Assembly (NCBI GenBank): GCA_022747635.1
Contig: JAKTNV010000172.1
Coordinates: 379,501 to 443,500, forward strand
DNA: 64,000 nucleotides
Direction: 5' to 3'
From: Hetaerina americana
Lineage: Eukaryota > Arthropoda > Insecta > Odonata > Calopterygidae
Below the pieces are notes generated by a model. The model made no database searches, was not told where the DNA came from, and was given only the letters and a program-made list of their open reading frames with translations. The position numbers were made by a program, and so were the translations under genes. Shown here in pieces: positions 10,061 through 20,075 of the stretch (position 1 is the first letter of the stretch; the number at the start of each line of letters is the position of its first letter).

Positions 10061-10360
10061 TACATCTACATCTACATCTACTCAATACCCCGCAAGCCGC
10101 CGCAAGGGCGTGTGGCGGGGGTTGCTAGGACACCACCCATAATTTAGAAAAGAAAAATAATAAAAAAAAAAATCGCATGCAATAACGACAAAATCATATA
10201 TAAAAAAAACATGGCATACATTCATGCATGAACACTTACACCCCACACACATGCAAACACTCAAACTACCAACTAACATACACATGTACCTGAAAGTATA
10301 CCTAACATCTCTATAGTGTTTAATTTGTTCCGACTTGTAAATTCAACGTTTTTAATATTT
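10061..10360 (-). repeat. CR1 3' UTR and TAGATG tail
   Basis: A run of TCTACA repeats on the plus strand (TGTAGA on the minus) at 10061-10083 is the 3' tail. The 3'-terminal motif GCCCTTGCGGCGGCTTGCGG, just before GGTATT on the minus strand, is shared with the four other CR1 fragments and, in diverged form, with the relic in every satellite unit. A shared 3' end is what CR1-type RT is expected to recognise. Confidence 0.8.
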
Positions 10361-10679
10361 CTAAAGTGACTTCGGTTTCTTGCTATTATGATTACTGATT
10401 GTTCGGGGAAAGAATGAGTATTTGTACCTATCTGTCTTGGAATCTATCTCCCTTAGTTTATCTTTGTGGTCTGATCTACCTAAGTAGTGTGGGGCCATTA
10501 TAATTCCTTCAGTGTCATATTTAAACTCGTTTTTCTGAACCTTTCTAAAAGTCTAAGCCTCGCTTGTTCTCTCCGCACTTCAAGTGGTTCCCAGCCTAAA
10601 TCCCCTTAGAGACCTGTCACACTTGTGTTTTTATCATAACAATTTTTAACAAATCTAGCGGATTTTCTCTGGACTTTAT

Positions 10680-11831
10680 CTAATTCTTTTGCCAAATTTT
10701 CTCCCACGGATCCCAAATACTTGCGGCATATTCCAAATGAGGTCTAACTAGAGCAAAATAACAGCTCTCTTTAACTTTTTCATTACATTTCCCCACCACC
10801 CGTTTTATGAAGCCAAGTTTCTTTAAAGCTGATCCGCATATTGTCCTGATATGTGCTCCCCATGAAAGGCGTGGTGTTAGAACAACCCCCAAATATTTAA
10901 CTTGATTTGCCGTAGTCAATACTGAACCCTCTATTTTGTAGTTTATATCCTGTTCCTCGCTTCCTTTATTCCAAAATTTCAAAACTGCACATTTATCAAT
11001 ATTAAGTGTTAATCCCCATTTATTGCACCATCCCGAGATATTGTCTAAGTCTCTAGAGAGTAGCTCGCGATCTAGTTGGCTCCTTATTTCCCTGTATATC
11101 ACCGTGTCGTCAGCAAATAACCTTAGATTGCTACTAACGTGTGTGCTTAAGTCATTTATGTATATTAAGAACAGAAGAGGCCCTATTACACTTCCCTGGG
11201 GGACGCCCGAAGTAACATCTCTCTCCGTTGAGCACAACCCATCTATGACTACTATTTGTTTGCGGTTTGACAAGAAGTCCCTAATCCAATTAAATATTTT
11301 CTCATTGATCCCATAGTATTTAAATTTGTGTAACAATTTATTGTGTGGGACTTTGTCGAAGGCTTTTTTGAAATCCAGGAATACTGCATCGACTTGGGTG
11401 TTGTTTTCTCCCGATCTAAGTATATCGTGAATGAAGAGACCAAGTTGTGTTTCGCAAGATCTGCTTTTCCTAAATCCGTGCTGGTTGTGGATTAGTATTT
11501 TCCTACTATCAAGAAATTTCATAATGTTAGTGACTATAACGTGTTCCAATATTTTACAAGAGATCGATGTTAAAGAAATGGGTCGGTAATTGGTTGGTTT
11601 ATCCTTATCGCCGCCTTTATAGATGGGAGTTATATGGGCTAGCTTCCAGTCGCGAGGCACTGAGCCTTCTTCTATCGATTTTAGAAAAACAATATGTAAA
11701 AATGGGGCAATGTCGTCAGCTAATTCCTTTAATATTCTAGCAGGTATTTCTTCCGGACCAGGTGCCTTGTGTGCTTTGATACTACGGAGCAGATGTACTA
11801 TTCCCTGCTTGGTCAGTGTAAGATCGCTCAT
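10680..11831 (-). pseudogene. Reverse transcriptase domain of CR1 ORF2 (open segment)
   Basis: A 383-codon open segment containing RT blocks in the usual order: KAPGPEEIPARILKEL and YRPISLTSISCKILE near the N-terminus, HGFRKSRSCETQL, block A VFLDFKKAFD, block B SGVPQGSVIGPLL, catalytic FADD in LRLFADDTVIY, then GLTLNIDKCAVL and the thumb-proximal YLGVVL. It ends early (WQKN-stop) because of a one-base loss in an A run. Sister copies read WQKELDKVQRKSARF here. Confidence 0.9.
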
Positions 11832-12409
11832 GTGTTCCCCGGGTGGGTGTGGAGGATCGTTTGTGCGTTTGTGTTTTTGTTGTAGACGCTCTGGAAAAAA
11901 TGGTTTAAAATATTTGCCTTTTTCACGCTATCTGTAATGATTTCTCCATTTTCCGTCTTCAAAGAGTGAACAGTGGGACGTTTACCCTGTATTTCCCTAA
12001 CATAGGACCAGAATGACTTTGGATTTTCCTCAAGATATTCGCTTAGCATTTTAGATTTAAAAGAGTGTAGTGCTGTGCGCATAATACTTTTCGTCTTACT
12101 ACGACATTCTTTTAGTAGCTGTTTGGTTGTATTCACAAAACTTATATCGTCACTTTTTAAACTCTTTTTGAAATTTGACTGTAGCTTTCTTTGCCTTCTT
12201 AATGCCGGTCTGACTTCCCCGTTGTACCATCTAGGTGCCTTACTGTCGCATTTGAGTTTGGACGGGATGTACGTCTTTATTCCTTCGCGTAAAATATTTA
12301 AGAAATAATTCCAAGTGTTCTCTGTATTTGTTGTCAGTGTTTTTGTCTTGTATTCCGGTAATTTTATCTTTAAATATTCTCTTAGTCCGTTAAAATTTGC
12401 CTTGTTTTA

Positions 12410-13430
12410 TAGGTATATTTTACGCTTTTCTTTGTTTATTTTGACGAACTTAGTTTTTAACTCCACAAGAATAGCCTTATGGTCACTGATTCCGTCTATT
12501 ATTTCAATGTTAGTAATGATTTCGGGCATAGAAGTCGCAAAGATGTCTAGTATGCTTTGGCCCCGTGTTGGTGATTTAACTATTTGTTCTAAGGAGTGTT
12601 TTGTGAATATATGAAGGAGTTCTTGGCATGAATCTCTGTTTTTGGCAGATTTTCCCACGCAGTAGTTTTCCCAGTCAATTGACGGTAGATTTGTGTCACC
12701 AGCGATTATAGTAATACTGTTGCTTTGTCTGCTGCTGATAGTGGATATTTGTTCGTCGAGCTTGTGTAGGACATCTGTGTTAGAATCTGGGGGTCTATAA
12801 AATGAACACACGTATAGGCTTCTGCCGTTGTAGTCCTTAATGTTGCACCAAACGCTTTCTATGTCATCTACGTCGCATTCATATCGTTGGCTACTAAGAT
12901 GTGACTTTACTGCAATGAATACTCCCCCACCCAACCTATTTGGTCTGTCCCTTCTGTAAATTGTGAAGCCGTTTGGAAAAACCTCATTGTTTGCTATATC
13001 TCCCGTGAGCCAACTTTCTGTTCCAACTACTATGTCTGCGTTTGTACTGACAAAAATATGTTCAATATCCGATATTTTGTTTCTAATGCTACGGCAAATT
13101 AATGTTATAATTTTAATATGGCTAATAACTTCTTGTTTTTCGGTTTTATGTACGCTAACAAAACTGTTTTGAGACGATTCGTGGTGAACAGAGACAAAAG
13201 AATTACATTCAATTGCATTGCTATCTGTTATGTATGTAGAGGCACCAATTTTATTAAATTTACGTGGGTTATATGTTGTTTTAACGCAAGTGCTTGTTTG
13301 TTCAATATTTTTGAGGATTTGAGAGGCATTACCAGAACTGAATTGACAAAAAGCGCTGGATTCTACTTTATTTTTCCCAATATATGACCTACGCTCTTGC
13401 CTACCAGCTATGCTAAACCCTCGACACGTG
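12410..13430 (-). other. APE-type endonuclease domain of CR1 ORF2
   Basis: The minus strand is continuously open from within the end of ORF1 to the TAA at 12407-12409, longer than the ATG-initiated part (12407-12934) suggests. The open frame includes a CRSIRNK segment, a TESWL motif (catalytic Glu region), GGGVFIAVKS, a GDTNLPSIDW motif (Asp and Asn of the EEP family) and a terminal SDH. All main motifs of the endonuclease/exonuclease/phosphatase fold are present, so this domain itself looks undamaged. No clear ATG lies close to the ORF1 stop, so reinitiation or another start mechanism is inferred. Confidence 0.8.
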
Positions 13431-14396
13431 TTCGTGTAACCTACGCGCTACCAACTGCGATGCCTCGGCAGTATAATGGACCCCGGAGCGATTAAGGGGT
13501 ACCCGACACGATGAGAGGACGGGCCTCAGATCAACGAAGTCCGCTCCGATTCCCCGGCAAAATCCCAGCAATCTCTGATTTAAACCCTCAATGCGGCTCC
13601 AAACGAGCCTTCCGCAGTCTGAACGCGTCACAATACTACATATACTTAATTTAATTGGGACCTTCAACTCTGCCTCGACTCGTTTCACCTCCGAGTGCAT
13701 CTCCTTAAAGGAGCGCAGGATCTCTTCAGATCCACGTTCCGAGGCGTCGTTTGTCCCGACATGAGCCACAATGCGTAGCTTGGAGCAGCCCGTATTACTG
13801 ACGGCCGCCTTCACCGCCAGCGTCGCCTGGGGTACCCCGCCGCCCGGTATACACCAGGACGACAAGAATCCAACACCTCCCTCCTGTTGGACTCTGCGGC
13901 GCAGCGGGTTCATTATACGCCGGACATTTGAACTACCTAATATAACGGTTCCCTCCCTCCCCGACCGCTGATGCCTTACCCTAGGCAGTGCCCTCGGAGT
14001 AGGGATAGGGGCTGCAGGTACGGTGGTGCTGTCATCCGACAGCACCTGGTACCTGTTGGAGACGGGGATGGTATCTGCCTCCACAGAGTCCAATCCTCGC
14101 CGCAGCGTTACCTTCCCCTTGCCCCGAGAGACGACCCTCCAATCGTCCGACCTACGGACGTGAGACACTCCCTCGTTGAGAGATGGGACACGGGGTAGGT
14201 CTCTAATCGCCCAGCCACGTGTTGCATTCGGACGAATCCGTGCACCCCTATGGGCGTGGCGGGTTTTCGAATTCCCACCCTGAGCACCATCTCTCCCGAG
14301 GGGAGCCCTCCGGCCGGCGATCTCCGATCGAAGCTCCCGCACCAATCCCGTACGTATCCGAGCAGGGCGGATGATTTGAACTACGCGCGGTTTCAT
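13413..14396 (-). CDS. CR1 ORF1 with SGNH esterase domain, fused at its N-terminus to satellite
   Basis: 327 codons, open to TAG at 13413. Residues 1-18 (from ATG at 14394-14396) come from the satellite, not the transposon; transposon sequence starts at codon 19 (14342). A basic, low-complexity region with a VSNRYQVLSDD segment (about 112-122) precedes an SGNH/GDSL-type hydrolase domain at about 148-327: GSSNVRR (154-160, nucleophile Ser region), GGG (185-187), GTND (214-217) and SGVHYT (304-309). In active family members the last block is DxxH. Here Ser304 stands where Asp is expected, so catalysis is doubtful. Esterase-type ORF1 proteins are known from CR1-clade elements and are thought to help handle RNA or membranes. 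ORF2 follows, overlapping in another frame. Whether the fused start is ever used is unknown. Confidence 0.8.
   Translation of the reverse strand: MKPRVVQIIRPARIRTGLVRELRSEIAGRRAPLGRDGAQGGNSKTRHAHRGARIRPNATRGWAIRDLPRVPSLNEGVSHVRRSDDWRVVSRGKGKVTLRRGLDSVEADTIPVSNRYQVLSDDSTTVPAAPIPTPRALPRVRHQRSGREGTVILGSSNVRRIMNPLRRRVQQEGGVGFLSSWCIPGGGVPQATLAVKAAVSNTGCSKLRIVAHVGTNDASERGSEEILRSFKEMHSEVKRVEAELKVPIKLSICSIVTRSDCGRLVWSRIEGLNQRLLGFCRGIGADFVDLRPVLSSCRVPLNRSGVHYTAEASQLVARRLHEHVSRV
14343..14347 (+). repeat. Right target-site duplication (CAATC) of the 4.28-kb CR1
   Basis: Matches 10056-10060. It lies directly against the 5' end of the minus-strand element. Confidence 0.6.
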
Positions 14397-14432
14397 TTTC
14401 GGCCGCGACGATGGTCAAGCGACATTTATTCG
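14343..14432 (+). repeat. Satellite unit 5, right part after CR1
   Basis: The last roughly 85 bases of the interrupted monomer (CAATCCCGTACGTATCCGAG to the next AGCTTTACG). It supplies the ATG and first 18 codons fused in frame to CR1 ORF1 on the minus strand. Confidence 0.9.
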
Positions 14433-15680
14433 AGCTTTACGCCCGATCGGTTTTGTTGACCTCCTCACTCCAGCAGGTATTTGTGAAAGATTATATCAAC
14501 CAAAAAACCATCATCTCAAATCGCCAAACAATTTAAATGTCTTCCCGATTCCACTCTCACTGGCCCAGACCAGCCATAGAAACCGAGAAGAGGTTGAGTG
14601 CCTTCAGCGCGTAACTCGGCCGCCACTATGGAGCTGGGAATCTCACGCTCAATGCAAACTTTGATATTTTGAAATGTTTCGTTCCGCGGTTTCTCAGACC
14701 GCGGGGAAGCAGAGCGGCCCGGTCCGTAGGGGACCTGGAAGCCCACCATGGGCCGGACTACACTTTGATCTTAGCCATAAGGCTAAGAAGAAGAATCGGG
14801 GGACTAAACTGTATGATTTTTCGCGGACGGCGCTCCTACGCGCCGAAGCGCCTTGGCACGTGCAACCCGTGGGTAAAAGGGGAGGGGAGGAGTCGGGCAC
14901 GAATGCCACGACGTTCCTCCTCTACTGATTGCGGGAGGAGGAGGGCGGAGGACCTAGCACGCGAGGATTCATTCTGGTGGGCGCGACGCGCTAAATTTAA
15001 AATTTATTATGTTGAAATTTTTCGTTCCGCAGTCCCTTAAAAACGGGAAAACCCTCCGTCGCACCCCTCTGTCTTCAGCATTTACATCTTTTAAACATTT
15101 TGTTTGTTCAAAAGGAAAAATTTTCAATTAACATTCCACGGTGTTTCAGGCCGTAGAATATTGTCCACCTGGCCCCGTGGTGCAATGATTTAATGCCCTC
15201 ACATGCCCCCACGTCCTTCACATAAAAACGGGGGGGGCGGGTACCATTAGAAAAGCATCCTCGCGTGCTAGTTCCTCCGCCCCCTTCCACCTCTCGATTC
15301 TGCGGAGTAGGAAATTCGAGTCGTCGAGGCCCCCTACTCCACCGGGCGGTGTGTACGAAGGCACTACGGCGCTTAGGATGCGCAGTCCGGTAAAATTCAT
15401 ACACTTCATCTATATCTATATAATACCCCGCAAGCAGCCGCAAGGGCGATTGACGTGGGGTGTTAGGTCACCAACTGTAAAAAGGAAATATACCACATGC
15501 AAAAGAAACAACACGCAAAGATACACCCACAGCAGCGCACACACTCATGCAAAAATCCCTTCATCCAATACTGATGCAAACGCCTATACCGCTAAAAAAC
15601 TGACCCCCTTGATGCAGCACGGAAGCCATCCTACAAAACGGAAGCAAGGACAAACAAGCAAGAAATTTAAACATCACTAC
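14433..15680 (+). repeat. Satellite unit 6, partial (A-to-B mosaic), truncated at an inversion junction
   Basis: A-like up to about 15070 (CACCCCTCTGTC), B-type from about 15105 (TTTGTTCAAAAGG). Minus-strand U2-like module at about 14758-14797. The relic begins at about 15409, but the unit stops at CATCACTACC near 15680, where the sequence flips to the opposite orientation. Confidence 0.85.
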
Positions 15681-17154
15681 CGGTCCATGGCGGACTTGCA
15701 AGTGCACCGGGGGCCGGACCTCAATTTGATCTTAGCCATAAGGCCGAGAAGAAGAAATGAAGGAGCCATAATGTATGAGTTTTCGTCGAAATATTCATGG
15801 ATTAAGGGTTGGAATCATTGGCTGCAAGACGACTCAATGCAAGATTGAAATTATTGAATAAATTTGATCCGCATGTCTCAGAACCGGGGTCTCGCAAATT
15901 ATTCGTACTAATATATACATTGGTCGCTTGGATCATGCATATAAAATTCGGGAAATAGATGCCAAAGCTAGAAGACTTAAGGACATCCTCTCCCCCCGTC
16001 AATACGGGATAGCAACTGACGGGTTATAGATAGGAGAAATTCCACTAGCCACCCTCAGCGCATAAAAAATCATTAGTTGTATTTATATTGCATGCTCTTC
16101 CACTAACCTTATGCGTTCTGTTATAAACTATTCTTTCCGAATGACCACATTTGTGTTTATTTCATCTGTTTTTAAGTTTCCATTTCATTTCCTCGTCCCT
16201 CTCCGCATTCCCTGCCTTTTACAGACTCTTTCGGGGTGGAGTGCTATGTGGTACATTTTCATTTGGTGGTGATGTTTAAATTTCTTGCTTGTTTGTCCTT
16301 GCTTCCGCGTTGTAGGATGGCTTCCGTGCTGCATCAAGGGGGTCAGTTTTTTAGTTTTTTTGCGGTATAGGCGTTTGCATCAGTATTGGATGAAGGGATT
16401 TTTGCATGAGTGTGTGCGCTGCTGTGGGTGTATCTTTGCGTGTTGTTTCTTTTGCATGTGGTATATTTCCTTTTTACAGTTGGTGACCTAACACCCCACG
16501 TCAATCGCCCTTGCGGCTGCTTGCGGGGTATTATTTAGATATAGATGAAATGTATGATTTTTACCGGACTGCGCATCCTAAGCGCCGTAGTGCCTTCGTA
16601 AACACCGCCCGGTGGAGTAGGGGGCCTCGACGACTCGAATTTCCTACTCCGCAGAATCGAGAGGTGGAAGGGGGCGGAGGAACTAGCACGCGAGGATGCT
16701 TTTCTAATGGCCCCCGCCGCCCCGTTTTTATGTGAAGGACGTGGTGGCATGGGCGGGCATTAAATCATGGCACCACGGGGCCTGGTGGACAATATTCTAC
16801 GGCCTGAAACACCGTGGAATGTTAGTTGAAAATTTTTCCTTTTGAACAAACAAAATGTTTAAAAGATGTAAATGCTGAAGACCGAGGGTCGACGGAGGGC
16901 TTTCCCGTTTTCTAATGGACCGCGGAACGAAAAATTTCAAAATTATAAATTTTAAATTAAGCGCGTCGCGCCCACGAGAATGAATCCTCGCGTGCTGGTT
17001 CCTCCGCCCCCCTCCTTCTCTCGCACTCTGTAGAGGAGGAAAGTCGAGGCGTAGGAGCCCGACTCCTCCCCCCCTTTTCACTTGAGGGTGGCGCGTCCGA
17101 AGGCGCTTAGGCGCGTAGGAGCGCCGTCCGCGAAAAATCATAGTTTGGTCCCTT

Positions 17155-17194
17155 GATTCTTTTTTTTGTCCTTTTGGCTAAGATCAAAGTAGAG
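17155..17194 (+). pseudogene. U2-like module, arm 1 type, in the inverted block
   Basis: GATTCTTTTTTTTGTCC, then TTTTGGCTAAGATCAAAGTA on the plus strand. The U2 core TTTTGGCTAAGATCAA is exact. Its flanks are GCGCCGTCCGCGAAAAATCA before and GTCCAGCCCATGGTGCACTT after, as in the other arm 1 copies. Confidence 0.6.
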
Positions 17195-17712
17195 TCCAGC
17201 CCATGGTGCACTTCCAAGTCCCCTCCGGACCGGTCCGCTCGGCTTTTCCGCGGTCTGAGGGACCGCGAAACAAAAGATTAAAAAATTTTAAAGTTTTAAT
17301 TCAGCGCGTGGAACCCACCAGGATGAAGTCTATATGGCCGCCGAGTTAGGCGCTGAAACCACTAAACCTGCTTCTCGGTCACTACGGCTGGTCTCGGCCA
17401 GTACGGGAGGAATCGGGGGGGAATTTAAATTTTTTGGGTATTTGAGATAATGGTTTCTTGGTAGATATTTTCTTCCACAAATACCTGTCGGAATGTGGTG
17501 GTCAACAAAACCGATCGGGCGTAAAGCTCGAAAAACTGTCGTTTGACCGTCGTCGCGGCCGAAAATGAAACCACGCGTCGTTCAAATCATCCACCCTGCT
17601 CGGATACGTACGCGATTGACGAAGGGTGCCCCGGGGGTCCTATGGCGGCGGTGCGGCCTCGTTGCTCAAGCTACCGGTCCATGGCGGACTTGCAAGTGCA
17701 TCGGGGGCCGGA

Positions 17713-17752
17713 CCTCAATTTGATCTTAGCCACAAGGCCGAGAAGATGAAAT
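17713..17752 (-). pseudogene. U2-like module, arm 2 type, best preserved copy
   Basis: The minus strand reads CTTCTCGGCCTTGTGGCTAA then GATCAA, differing from U2 CTTCTCGGCCTTTTGGCTAA by one base. This is the clearest evidence that the arm 2 module derives from U2 snRNA. Nothing like the U2 Sm site follows. Confidence 0.65.
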
Positions 17753-18448
17753 GAGGGAGCCATAATGTATGAGTTTTCGTCGAAATATTCATGGGTTAAG
17801 GGTTGGAATCATTGGCTGCAAGACGACTCAATGCAAGATTGAAATTATTGAATAAATTTGATCCGCATGTCTCAGAACCGGGGTCTCGCAAATTATTCGT
17901 ACTAATATATACATTGGTCGCTTGGATCATGCATATAAAATTCGGGAAATAGATGCCAGAGCTAGAAGACTTAAGGACCTCTTCTCCCCCCGGTCAATAC
18001 GGGATAGCAACTGAAGGGTTATAGATAGGAGAAATTCCACTAGCCACCCTCAGCGTTTAAAAAATCATTAGTTGTATTTATATTGCATGTTCTTCCACTA
18101 ACCTTATGCGTTTTTTATAATCCATTCTTTCCGAATGACCACATTTGTGTATATTTCATCTGTTTTTAAATTTCCATTTCATTTCCTCGTCCCTCTCCGC
18201 GGGGGGAAATTCCTGCTACCTGCAACGTTGGGTCGCATTCCCTGCCTTTTGCAGACTCTTTCGGGGTGGAGTGCTATGTGGTTCATTTTCATGTGGTGGT
18301 GATGTTTAAATTTCTTGCTTGTTTGTCCTTGCTTCCGCGTTGTAGGATGGCTTCCGTGCTGCATCAAAGGGGTCAGTTTTTTAGTTTTTTTGCGGTATAG
18401 GCGTTTGCATCAGTATTCAATGAAGGGATTTTTGCATGAGTGTGTGCG
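17753..18448 (+). mobile_element. Ancient CR1 relic, B-type, plus orientation in the inverted block
   Basis: In this inverted copy the relic reads on the plus strand: GRLDHAYKIREIDARARRLK then FSPRSIRDSN and a stop (about 17915-18012). This is a slightly better preserved end than in A-type units, with REID and F.PR.I as in the young CR1 copies. The relic is cut short of its 3' tail by the junction at about 18448. A sibling copy in the same block spans about 15765-16550. Confidence 0.7.
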
Positions 18449-18898
18449 CTGCTGATACCATTAGAAAAGCATCCTCGCGTGCTAGTTCCTCCGCCCCCTT
18501 CCACCTCTCGATTCTGCGGAGTAGGAAATTCGAGTCGTCGAGGCCCCCTACTCCACCGGGCGATGTGTACGAAGGCACTACGGCGCTTAGGATGCGCAGT
18601 CCGGTAAAAATCATACACTTCATCTATATCTATATAATACCCCGCAAGCAGCCGCAAGGGCGATTGACGTGGGGTGTTAGGTCACCAACTGTAAAAAGGA
18701 AATATACCACATGCAAAAGAAACAACACGCAAAGATACACCCACAGCAGCGCACACACCCATGCAAAAATCCCTTCATCCAATACTGATGCAAACGCCTA
18801 TACCGCAAAAAAACTAAAAAACTGACCCCTTTGATGCAGCACGGAAGCCATCCTACAACGCGGAAGCAAGGACAAACAAGCAAGAAATTTAAACACCA
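18449..18898 (+). repeat. Satellite fragment, forward, B-type
   Basis: The orientation returns to forward at ACCATTAGAAAAGCATCCTC (monomer position about 815) and runs to about position 1255 (AAATTTAAACACCACC). It contains arm 2's inner half and the first part of the CR1 relic. Both ends are rearrangement junctions. Confidence 0.85.
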
Positions 18899-19112
18899 CC
18901 CGAGCAGGGTGGATGATTTGAACGACGCGCGGTTTCATTTTCGGCCGCGACGACGGTCAAACGACAGTTTTTCGAGCTTTACGCCCGATCGGTTTTGTTG
19001 ACCACCACATTCCGACAGGTATTTGTGGAAGAAAATATTTACCAAGAAACCATTATCTCAAAAACCCAAAAAATTTAAATTCCCCCCCGATTCCTCCCGT
19101 ACTGGCCGAGAC
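18899..19112 (+). repeat. Satellite fragment, forward, B-type, across a unit boundary
   Basis: Starts at CGAGCAGGGTGGATGATTTG (monomer position about 1955), so about 700 bases are deleted relative to the preceding fragment. The next unit starts at 18975 and is interrupted after GGCCGAGAC by CR1 copy 1. Confidence 0.85.
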
Positions 19113-20075
19113 GGGAGGTATAGATATAGCTAATATAGATAAATGTGCAGTTTTGAAATTTTGGAATAAAGGAAGCGAGGAACAGGATATAAACTACAAA
19201 ATAGAGGGTTCAGTATTGACTACGGCAAATCAAGTTAAATATTTGGGGGTTGTTCTAACACCACGCCTTTCATGGGGAGCACATATCAGGACAATATGCG
19301 GATCAGCTTTAAAGAAACTTGGCTTCATAAAACGGGTGGTGGGGAAATGTGATGAAAAAGTTAAAGAGAGGTGTTATTTTGCTCTAGTTAGACCTCATTT
19401 GGAATATGCCGCAAGTATTTGGGATCCGTGGGAGAAAATTTGGCAAAAAGAATTAGATAAAGTCCAGAGAAAATCCGCTAGATTCTTTAAAAATTGTTAT
19501 GATAAAAACACAAGTGTGACAGGTCTCTTAGGGGATTTAGGCTGGGAACCACTTGAAGTGCGGAGAGAACAAGCGAGGCTTAGACTTTTAGAAAGGTTCA
19601 GAAAAACGAGTTTAAATATGACACTGAAGGAATTATAATGGCCCCACACTATTTAGGTAGATCAGACCACAAAGATAAACTAAGGGAGATAGATTCCAAG
19701 ACATATAGATACAAATACTCATTCTTTCCCCGAACAATCAGTAATCATAATAGCAAGAAAATGAAGTCACTTTAGAAATATTAAAAACGTTGAATTTACA
19801 AGTCGGAACAAAAATAAACACTATAGAGATGTTAGGTATACTTTCAGGTGCATGTGTATGTTAGTTGGTAGTTTGAGTGTTTGCATGTGTGTGGGGTGTT
19901 AGTGTCCATGCATGAATGTATGCCATGTTATTTTTTTTATATATGATTTTGTCGTTATTGCATGCGGTTTTTTTTTCTTTTTCTTTTCTAAATTATGGGT
20001 GGTGACCTAGCACCCCCCGCCACACGCCCTTGCGGCGGCTTGCGGGGTATTATGTAGATGTAGATGTAGATGTAG
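19113..20075 (+). mobile_element. CR1 copy 1: 5'-truncated 3' fragment, plus strand
   Basis: About 0.96 kb of a CR1 3' end: the RT C-terminal part from DKCAVLKFW onward (19138-19775), the 3' UTR and a (TGTAGA)n tail ending at 20075. The first roughly 25 bases (GGGAGGTATAGATATAGC) are not collinear with the element. An AGAC overlap (19109-19112 and 20074-20077) may be the target-site duplication. Confidence 0.85.
19138..19775 (+). pseudogene. RT C-terminal fragment, CR1 copy 1
   Basis: Begins at DKCAVLKFW, after the catalytic FADD block, which is missing. It continues through YLGVVLTPRLSWGAHIR, HLEYAASIWDPWE and LGWEPLEVRREQARLRLLER. A one-base loss near 19605 (AGAAAAACGAG versus AGAACAAACGAG in copies 3 and 4) shifts the frame, giving an early stop at 19638. 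The original stop lies at 19773-19775. Confidence 0.85.

Larger units (their letters stand above)
10361..13430 (-). pseudogene. CR1 ORF2: APE endonuclease + reverse transcriptase, broken
   Basis: ORF2 would make the enzyme for target-primed reverse transcription. The frame is open through the ORF1 stop (TTTAGC overlap near 13414) and carries the endonuclease: a TESWL motif, GGGVFIAVKS, GDTNLPSIDW and SDH. A TAA at 12407-12409 interrupts it just after the endonuclease; the same frame then continues to about 11850. A one-base frameshift there leads into the RT: VFLDFKKAFD, SGVPQGSVIGPLLF, LFADDTVIY and YLGVVL, at 10680-11831. A second frameshift is a lost base in the A run at 10687-10690 (4 versus 5 in sister copies). 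A TAA replaces TTA near 10604, and a further one-base loss lies near 10540. The normal stop would be at 10361. Intact length would be near 1,000 residues. Confidence 0.88.
10061..14342 (-). mobile_element. CR1-clade non-LTR retrotransposon, nearly full length, minus strand
   Basis: A 4,282-bp insertion in satellite unit 5. On the minus strand it has ORF1 with an SGNH esterase domain (13413-14342), ORF2 with APE-type endonuclease and reverse transcriptase (about 10361-13430), a 3' UTR of about 300 bp, and a (TGTAGA)n tail at 10061-10083. An esterase-bearing ORF1 and this RT type fit the CR1 clade. The 5' end enters ORF1 in frame without its own start codon, so it is probably slightly 5'-truncated. 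ORF2 carries at least two nonsense changes and two frameshifts, so the copy is dead. It is the only copy here that reaches ORF1; four others are 3' fragments of the same or a close family. Confidence 0.9.
15681..18448 (-). repeat. Inverted satellite block (about 2.77 kb, B-type)
   Basis: All monomer landmarks are reversed here: GGTCCATGGCGGACTTGC at 15682, the reversed unit boundary GTAAAGCTCG at about 17521-17530, and reversed relic, arms and U2-like modules (about 15719-15758 minus, 17155-17194 plus, 17713-17752 minus). It holds one nearly complete reversed unit (15681-17528) and the reversed right half of another (17529-18448). The left junction has a CTACC microhomology with the forward sequence. 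Confidence 0.88.

Noticed and set aside
11023..11316. Plus-strand ORF of 97 codons opposite the RT (and similar minus ORFs at 21894, 24970, 30446)
   Set aside because: These are antisense shadows of the RT catalytic region and follow it wherever it occurs.
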